Origin: JAUPVL01 sp964512085
GTDB lineage: Bacteria; Patescibacteriota; Saccharimonadia; CAILAD01; BJGX01
NCBI GenBank assembly: GCA_964512085.1
Contig: CAZEIU010000015.1
Coordinates: 1 to 17,481 of the forward strand
Reading direction: 5' to 3'
Length of the DNA stretch: 17,481 bases
The notes under the pieces were generated by a model. That model worked only from the letters and a program-made list of their open reading frames with translations, ran no database searches and was not told the origin of the DNA. A program made the translations under genes and the position numbers. Shown in pieces: positions 14,508 through 17,481 of the stretch (the first letter of the stretch is position 1; each line of letters begins with the position of its first letter).

Positions 14508-15959
14508 ATGAGCTACAAGAAAGAAAAAAGAAGCTACTTAGGTGTTGCTCTATTAGTATCGGCATTACTTATGGTGTTTTATGTCGGCAGTATTCAAATT
14601 GGAAATTATTTGCGATCAAGCTTAGAATCTCAAAAAAAGACCGAGCAGTACCTAAAGCTATACTCAGCCTTAACAGGTAAAGAAAAGTCGCAGAAAACTT
14701 TGCTTTTACTAGCTAATAATGCTGAGATTCGTACGGGAGGTGGATTCATTGGAACTGTTGGTATTATCGAGGGGGATAGAGGTAAGCTAGATGTGCAGCC
14801 TTTGGTGGGAGTTTATGCTATAGACTCAAGCAAAAATTGCGATATAGACAGGTATGAGCAAGCAGAGTATTTGAAAGTTTTGAGCCCTTGCCCCAGCCTA
14901 AGAGATAGCTCCAATGATATAGATTTTCCTTCAAATGCTAAAAAAGCGTTGTATTTTTATCATTTAAATACCAACCTATCTGTAGATAACGTTGTTCAAA
15001 TATCACCAGAATTATTAGAGAAGTTACTAGAGAAACTTGGTCCTGTTTATTTAAAAGATTATGATTTAAACATTTCTAAAGATAATTTTCGAGAAACCGT
15101 TCAGCTTGAAGTAGAGGCGGGTAAAGATAAGCAGGCCAAGAAGGATCCAAAATCTGGTGTTCTTGGCAGTTTGGCAAATCAGTTAATCAATAAACTAATA
15201 AATGAAAAAGCTAATAATCTAAAGGATTACTTAGACCTTATAAATGAAATGATAGAAGAGAAGCATTTGGTAATCTATAGTGAAGACCAAGACACCCAGA
15301 AGCTCATTGAAGAAATCGGTGCAAGTGGTGAAATCAAGAATTTTGATGAAAACTATTTTATGCTAACCGACGCTAACTTTTCTGCTAAGAAAAACTCACC
15401 CTTCGTGAAGAATGAGGTAAGTATTACTCAAGCAATACAACAGGATGGAAAGAGTAACGTTAATGTTGTTATTAACACTAAACATACATCAGATTTTAAA
15501 GTTCCCTATGTAGACCCCAATAGTAATCAGTCGACTTGGTTGGTAGGCAAAGACGATGGCTTTGTAAGTGTAGTGTTGCCCAGGAACGTTACAGTTAAAT
15601 CGACAGAAGGTGCGGCCAGCTCATATAAGATGAGTTCTACAGAAAATAAATCGATAATTAGCTATATTCGTACCATTGAACCATTGAATGAAAGTGTGGC
15701 AGGATTTAACTATGAAGTCCCAACAAGATATGTGTTTGGAGATAGGTTGGTTGTAAATACATTTGTGCAAAAACAAATAAATGGGTGGCCGTATAAAATT
15801 AACTATAGCCTTACGTTACCCCCCAAATCAGGTTATCGATTGGTAGCAACAAACCTAAAGGCCGTAAAAGAAGTAGTTGGCACAGAAAACACAGTAGTCT
15901 ATACTGGTGAAGTAAACAGCGATCAAATACTAAGCTTTATATATGAAAAAACAAAGTGA
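14508..15959 (+). CDS. DUF4012 membrane-anchored surface protein
   Basis: The 483-aa protein has one N-terminal membrane helix (11-32) after a basic start, which suggests anchoring with the bulk outside the membrane. The DUF4012 hallmark LLLLANNAEIRTGGGFIGTVG (65-85) is clear, followed by an aromatic/acidic region and VDNVVQISPELLEKLLEKLGPV (159-180). The domain has no assigned biochemical function, but members often lie in surface-polysaccharide operons, as here. The C-terminal half (about 310-480) is rich in beta strands and may bind glycan or peptidoglycan; that is a guess from pattern only. Two cysteines (C111, C128) could form a disulfide if the domain is outside. It begins 5 nt after the GT4 stop and overlaps the ABC ATPase gene by 17 nt. 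Confidence 0.82.
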   Translation: MSYKKEKRSYLGVALLVSALLMVFYVGSIQIGNYLRSSLESQKKTEQYLKLYSALTGKEKSQKTLLLLANNAEIRTGGGFIGTVGIIEGDRGKLDVQPLVGVYAIDSSKNCDIDRYEQAEYLKVLSPCPSLRDSSNDIDFPSNAKKALYFYHLNTNLSVDNVVQISPELLEKLLEKLGPVYLKDYDLNISKDNFRETVQLEVEAGKDKQAKKDPKSGVLGSLANQLINKLINEKANNLKDYLDLINEMIEEKHLVIYSEDQDTQKLIEEIGASGEIKNFDENYFMLTDANFSAKKNSPFVKNEVSITQAIQQDGKSNVNVVINTKHTSDFKVPYVDPNSNQSTWLVGKDDGFVSVVLPRNVTVKSTEGAASSYKMSSTENKSIISYIRTIEPLNESVAGFNYEVPTRYVFGDRLVVNTFVQKQINGWPYKINYSLTLPPKSGYRLVATNLKAVKEVVGTENTVVYTGEVNSDQILSFIYEKTK

Positions 15960-16644
15960 ACAACCAGTAATAAAGATTCATTCTCTAAGAAAAGAATATG
16001 ATGATGAGGCCGGAAAACTTGTTGCTCTTAAGGGCATAAGTCTTACAATAAAACCCGGAGAATTTATCGCTATTATGGGGCCATCTGGTTCTGGCAAGTC
16101 TACCCTGATGAATATTATCGGTTTACTCGATAGGGGAACAAGAGGAGATTTTTTTCTAGACGGGGTAGATGTAGCGGGGTTATCGCAAAAAGAACTGGCT
16201 CGACTCAGGAGAGACAAGATCGGGTTTGTTTTTCAGAGCTTCAATCTATTACCGAGACTTAACGTAGCTCAAAATGTTGAATTACCTATGGTATATGCTC
16301 ATGCGCCTAAAAAAGAGCGGAACAAAAAAACCTCTGAAGTACTTAAAACAGTAGGGTTGCAAGATAAGGCTAGAAACAAATCGAATAGACTTAGCGGTGG
16401 ACAGATACAGAGAGTAGCAATAGCTAGGGCTTTGGTAAATGATCCAAGCTTGATATTGGCCGACGAGCCAACCGGTAATTTAGATACAAAGACAGGTGAT
16501 GAAATAATGGATTTGCTAACCGAGTTGAATAAGCAAGGCGTTACAGTAGTAATTGTGACTCATAACCCCGACATAGGCAAATACGCTGATCGTGTTGTTA
16601 GCGTAAAAGATGGTAAGTTAACAACTACAAGAGGTAAGAAATAA
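15943..16644 (+). CDS. MacB/LolD-type ABC transporter ATP-binding protein
   Basis: The 233-aa ATPase has all ABC motifs: Walker A GPSGSGKS (46-53), Q-loop FVFQSFNLLPRLNVAQNV (95-112), signature LSGGQIQRVAIARAL (150-164), Walker B LILADEPTGNLD (170-181), and switch His VTHNPD (205-210). The FQSFNLLP and LDRGTRGDF patterns point to the LolD/MacB branch, whose members drive mechanotransmission-type permeases that move lipids, peptides or lipoproteins rather than classical solute import. The start lies inside the DUF4012 gene (17-nt overlap), with no clear ribosome binding site, so it probably relies on coupled translation. Its partner permease gene begins at its stop codon. The substrate is unknown. 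Confidence 0.94.
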   Translation: MKKQSEQPVIKIHSLRKEYDDEAGKLVALKGISLTIKPGEFIAIMGPSGSGKSTLMNIIGLLDRGTRGDFFLDGVDVAGLSQKELARLRRDKIGFVFQSFNLLPRLNVAQNVELPMVYAHAPKKERNKKTSEVLKTVGLQDKARNKSNRLSGGQIQRVAIARALVNDPSLILADEPTGNLDTKTGDEIMDLLTELNKQGVTVVIVTHNPDIGKYADRVVSVKDGKLTTTRGKK

Positions 16645-17481
16645 TGCTTCTGCAAAACATCAAAATGTCACTTATTAGTATTAAATCTGCTAAGATGCGG
16701 TCGTTTCTTACTATGCTAGGTATTGTAATAGGCGTGTTTGCAGTATTGGTTATGATAGGTATAGGTGATGGGGTAAAAACTCAAGTATCCAATCAAGTGT
16801 CAAGTCTTGGTACGAACACTCTTACTATTACCTCTGGTCAGTTGGCTGGCTCAAGTAGCACGGCCAAAAATGGTCAGCAACAGAAGAGTTCTGCTGGAGG
16901 CTTTAACTTTGCCAGCAGCATTGGTAGCTCTACACTTACCGAGCAAGATGTTGTGTCTGTCGAAAATACTTCTAATGTTGTAAATACTGCACCATTCAAT
17001 ATTGTTTCTTCGATAGTGATAGCTGGGGAATTGTCTACAAGCTCACCACTGATTATAGGTACTACTCCGAGCTATTCAGTCATTAGAAACTTAGAGCTGA
17101 GTAGCGGTAACTTCTTTAATGGAATGGATAATTATTCTACTGCCAAGGTAGCTGTTATTGGCGCTGAAACAAAACAGAATCTTTTTGGAGATCAGGAGGC
17201 AATTAATAAAACAATACTAATTCGAGGCCAAGAGTTTAAAATAATTGGAGTAATAAAAAAATCTGATGCTGGAGCGAGTCTAGGCACAAATCTTGATGAT
17301 GCCATATATATGCCGATTAATACCGCTAACCAAGTAAGTAACTCAAAACAAATATTTAGGATTATTGCACAAGTAAACTCTCCGGAGAATATCAGTTCAA
17401 CTCAAGAAGCCATAAAGCAAGCTTTAAAACAAAACCATGGTGGCCAAGAAGATTTTAGCGTGCTTACTCAAGAGGATCTGC
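16644..17481 (+). CDS. MacB-like ABC permease, N-terminal part (cut by window end)
   Basis: The ATG at 16644 overlaps the ATPase stop as TAATG and the frame stays open for 279 codons to the right edge. The start MLLQNIKMSLISIKSAKMRSF leads into a membrane helix (LTMLGIVIGVFAVLVMIGIG, 23-42), then GDGVKTQVSNQVSSLGTNTLTI, the standard opening of MacB/FtsX-type permeases. The next about 220 residues form the extracytoplasmic MacB_PCD-like domain, with a low-complexity Ser/Gln/Gly stretch (about 65-95) and DDAIYMPINTANQV near its end. The three C-terminal helices expected in the family lie beyond the window. With the upstream ATPase it would form an exporter. Similar pairs export macrolides, peptides or lipoproteins; the cargo here is unknown. 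Confidence 0.9.
   Translation, partial: MLLQNIKMSLISIKSAKMRSFLTMLGIVIGVFAVLVMIGIGDGVKTQVSNQVSSLGTNTLTITSGQLAGSSSTAKNGQQQKSSAGGFNFASSIGSSTLTEQDVVSVENTSNVVNTAPFNIVSSIVIAGELSTSSPLIIGTTPSYSVIRNLELSSGNFFNGMDNYSTAKVAVIGAETKQNLFGDQEAINKTILIRGQEFKIIGVIKKSDAGASLGTNLDDAIYMPINTANQVSNSKQIFRIIAQVNSPENISSTQEAIKQALKQNHGGQEDFSVLTQEDL

Noticed and set aside
14483..14680. Plus-strand frame of 65 codons
   Set aside because: It is an out-of-frame shadow of the DUF4012 start.

Overview
The window is AT-rich, compact bacterial DNA that reads like a Patescibacteria/CPR genome, most plausibly Saccharibacteria (TM7). This is inferred from gene content: a MurT-GatD pair, a winged-helix/nucleotidyltransferase-like regulator in an operon with an AI-2E-type permease, a short UlaG-like MBL protein, a PaaX/Cas2-like protein and a DUF4012 protein. 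UGA is a normal stop (murT, the regulator gene and the DUF4012 gene all end in TGA), which argues against the UGA-recoded Gracilibacteria/Absconditabacteria. Genes overlap by 1-20 nt or sit a few bases apart, and several appear to be leaderless.

Layout. 1-532: 3' end of a Y-family DNA polymerase. 533-742: a spacer with a possible RNA fold, then tRNA-Val(GAC). 748-3611: an extended -10 promoter, a T-box-like leader, thrS and miaA (tRNA charging and modification). 3628-5742: murT-gatD, which amidate peptidoglycan stem glutamate. 5767-7568: a promoter, the wHTH/NTase-like regulator and the AI-2E permease. 7572-8120: a degenerate MBL-fold protein. 8145-8366 (-): rpmB. 8447-9079: an M50 membrane protease. 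9248-9805 (-): a PaaX/Cas2-like regulator. 9924-11516: HIT hydrolase, uppP and rnhA as overlapping genes. About 11546-11973: RNase P RNA and its terminator. 11988-17481: a surface-glycan and export operon (polyprenyl-phosphate sugar transferase, GT4 glycosyltransferase, DUF4012 protein, MacB-type ABC ATPase, and a permease cut by the window end).

Themes. Envelope functions dominate: UppP recycles the undecaprenyl carrier, the sugar transferase loads sugar onto it, GT4 extends the glycan, MurT-GatD modify lipid II, and an ABC exporter follows. The other large theme is RNA metabolism: ThrRS, MiaA, tRNA-Val, RNase P and RNase HI.

Most interesting signals. (a) A thrS leader with a complete T-box antiterminator-like element (UGGAACC seven-base bulge between two helices) plus an upstream segment that can pair with that element. 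(b) A repeated promoter layout, TGnTAnnAT placed 6-7 nt before an ATG with no Shine-Dalgarno, pointing to routine leaderless transcription. (c) A MurT that appears to have lost all four zinc-ribbon cysteines. I found no CRISPR array, insertion sequence or phage gene.
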